The notes beneath the pieces are model-generated. The model saw nothing but the letters and a program-made list of their open reading frames with translations, was not told where the DNA came from and ran no database searches. Below are positions 63,358 through 64,000 of a stretch of DNA of 64,000 nt, piece by piece. The DNA comes from Tunicatimonas pelagia. GTDB lineage: Bacteria > Bacteroidota > Bacteroidia > Cytophagales > Cyclobacteriaceae. The stretch covers positions 5,522,501 through 5,586,500 of the forward strand of contig NZ_CP120683.1 in assembly GCF_030506325.1 (NCBI RefSeq), in the 5' to 3' direction. The first letter of the stretch is position 1. Each line of letters opens with the position of its first letter. The translations under genes were made by a program, and so were the position numbers.

Positions 63358-64000
63358 TCAAGCAGGAGGTTCTAATCGGGAACTGCGGGCAGGCACGCGC
63401 ATCATATGCGTTTGTTTGAGTGAATAGTCCCGTTCGCTCAACGTATTCAGATACTTCCAGTGAATTTCGGCCGCTTGCGGAGTAAGTAGCAACTCTACGT
63501 AACCGTGGTCGCTCAAGTTAGCATGGCGAATGTGCGGATTGTATTTCGATGAGAGATAGGCCTGTCGGATTTGTGCTACCGTATCAGCCCCTACCCACTC
63601 ATTGATATTAGAAGCATTAACACTGTGAACCACAAACTCTACTCCTAATCGCTGACGCTCATCCGAGCGGTTGTAGGTGTTAGGGTGAAACGGATCATCG
63701 GGAATTTCCATTCCTAATGAACTGTGAAAATCGCCGGTACCCACAATAAGGTTTTCAATACCCTGCTCTTTTAAAAAATCAATCAGTTGGGCTCGCTCTA
63801 CTGGGTAGCCATCCCACATATCGGTGAATTTATCCGGGGTGTTAGGTAACTGAGAGGCATCCAAACCGCTGAAGATTACTTGGTTGCCGAGCACCTTCCA
63901 GGCTGCTTCGGTACTGGCAAACTGCTGCTGCAACCACTCACGTTGGGCTTGTCCTAACATAGTACGACTGCTATCCAGAAGTACTTCGGCTAAGTCAGTA
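63358..64000 (-). CDS. PhoD-like phosphatase, partial (C-terminal part)
   Basis: The gene is cut by the window edge: the frame stays open to 64000, so residues before SSRTMLGQAQREWL are missing. That motif, WKVLGNQVIFSGL, DMWDGYPVERAQLIDFL, the metal-site block NLIVGTGDFHSSLGMEI and VEFVVHSVNASN are PhoD-family features. An Asp/His pair (GDFHS) is visible. A second family member is at 32859, so the organism has at least two. The 3' end lies 71 nt beyond the convergent tRNA-Arg gene. Confidence 0.88.
   Translation of the reverse strand, partial: TDLAEVLLDSSRTMLGQAQREWLQQQFASTEAAWKVLGNQVIFSGLDASQLPNTPDKFTDMWDGYPVERAQLIDFLKEQGIENLIVGTGDFHSSLGMEIPDDPFHPNTYNRSDERQRLGVEFVVHSVNASNINEWVGADTVAQIRQAYLSSKYNPHIRHANLSDHGYVELLLTPQAAEIHWKYLNTLSERDYSLKQTHMMRVPARSSRLEPPA

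Overview
The window reads as a chromosome segment of a marine-type Bacteroidota, most likely order Cytophagales. Evidence: non-SusC TonB-dependent receptors with carboxypeptidase-regulatory-like N-termini, a protease with a C-terminal type A sorting domain for type IX secretion, lipoproteins whose Cys is followed by Asp/Glu-rich residues, AT-rich gene starts without Shine-Dalgarno sequences, and promoters of the Bacteroidota TTG / TAnnTTTG type. The species cannot be named from the sequence alone. Layout: 1-3120 holds the 3' part of an rRNA operon (23S, a truncated 5S-like copy, then intact 5S and a terminator). 3.1-10.4 kb carries an ABC exporter, an SDR, a tight TPR-comA-DUF368 operon and a MoxR ATPase. 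10.7-28.9 kb is envelope-rich: a TIG/fasciclin/beta-helix lipoprotein next to a TonB receptor, oxidative-stress genes (msrA, 1-Cys peroxiredoxin), small beta-barrels, a TauE-type exporter, a secreted subtilase-like protease, a glycosyltransferase, a hydrolase and a second TonB receptor. 28.9-34.3 kb has an orphan lipoprotein bracketed by copies of the receptor gene's 3' end, plus two secreted metallophosphatases. 34.4-43.7 kb is mostly housekeeping: etfBA, bifunctional nuclease, nucleoside transporter, AI-2E-type permease, tyrS, lipid genes and accA, followed by tRNA-Asp and tRNA-Arg(CCT). From 44.2 to 60.5 kb the window is accessory and visibly decaying. A tandemly duplicated barrel-protein/AraC unit has lost one barrel and most of one AraC gene. 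A translationally coupled set encodes an SRPBCC protein, a methyltransferase-like protein, a two-DTGA aspartic protease and an HEYFGH-containing membrane protein. A nested pair of short inverted-repeat elements lies just upstream of another AraC gene. An amine oxidase/serine hydrolase run follows, then an IS1-like transposase remnant and other gene fragments. 60.5-64 kb holds an ABC exporter whose N-terminus is a 15-nt minisatellite, then a tRNA-Arg(TCT) gene split at its anticodon by a group I intron that carries a PD-(D/E)XK homing-endonuclease ORF broken by one missing base. A partial PhoD-family phosphatase runs off the end. The most striking items are the tRNA-Arg(TCT) intron with its decayed endonuclease, the mirror-image decay of the duplicated barrel/AraC unit, and the aspartic-protease/HExxxH membrane-protein operon.
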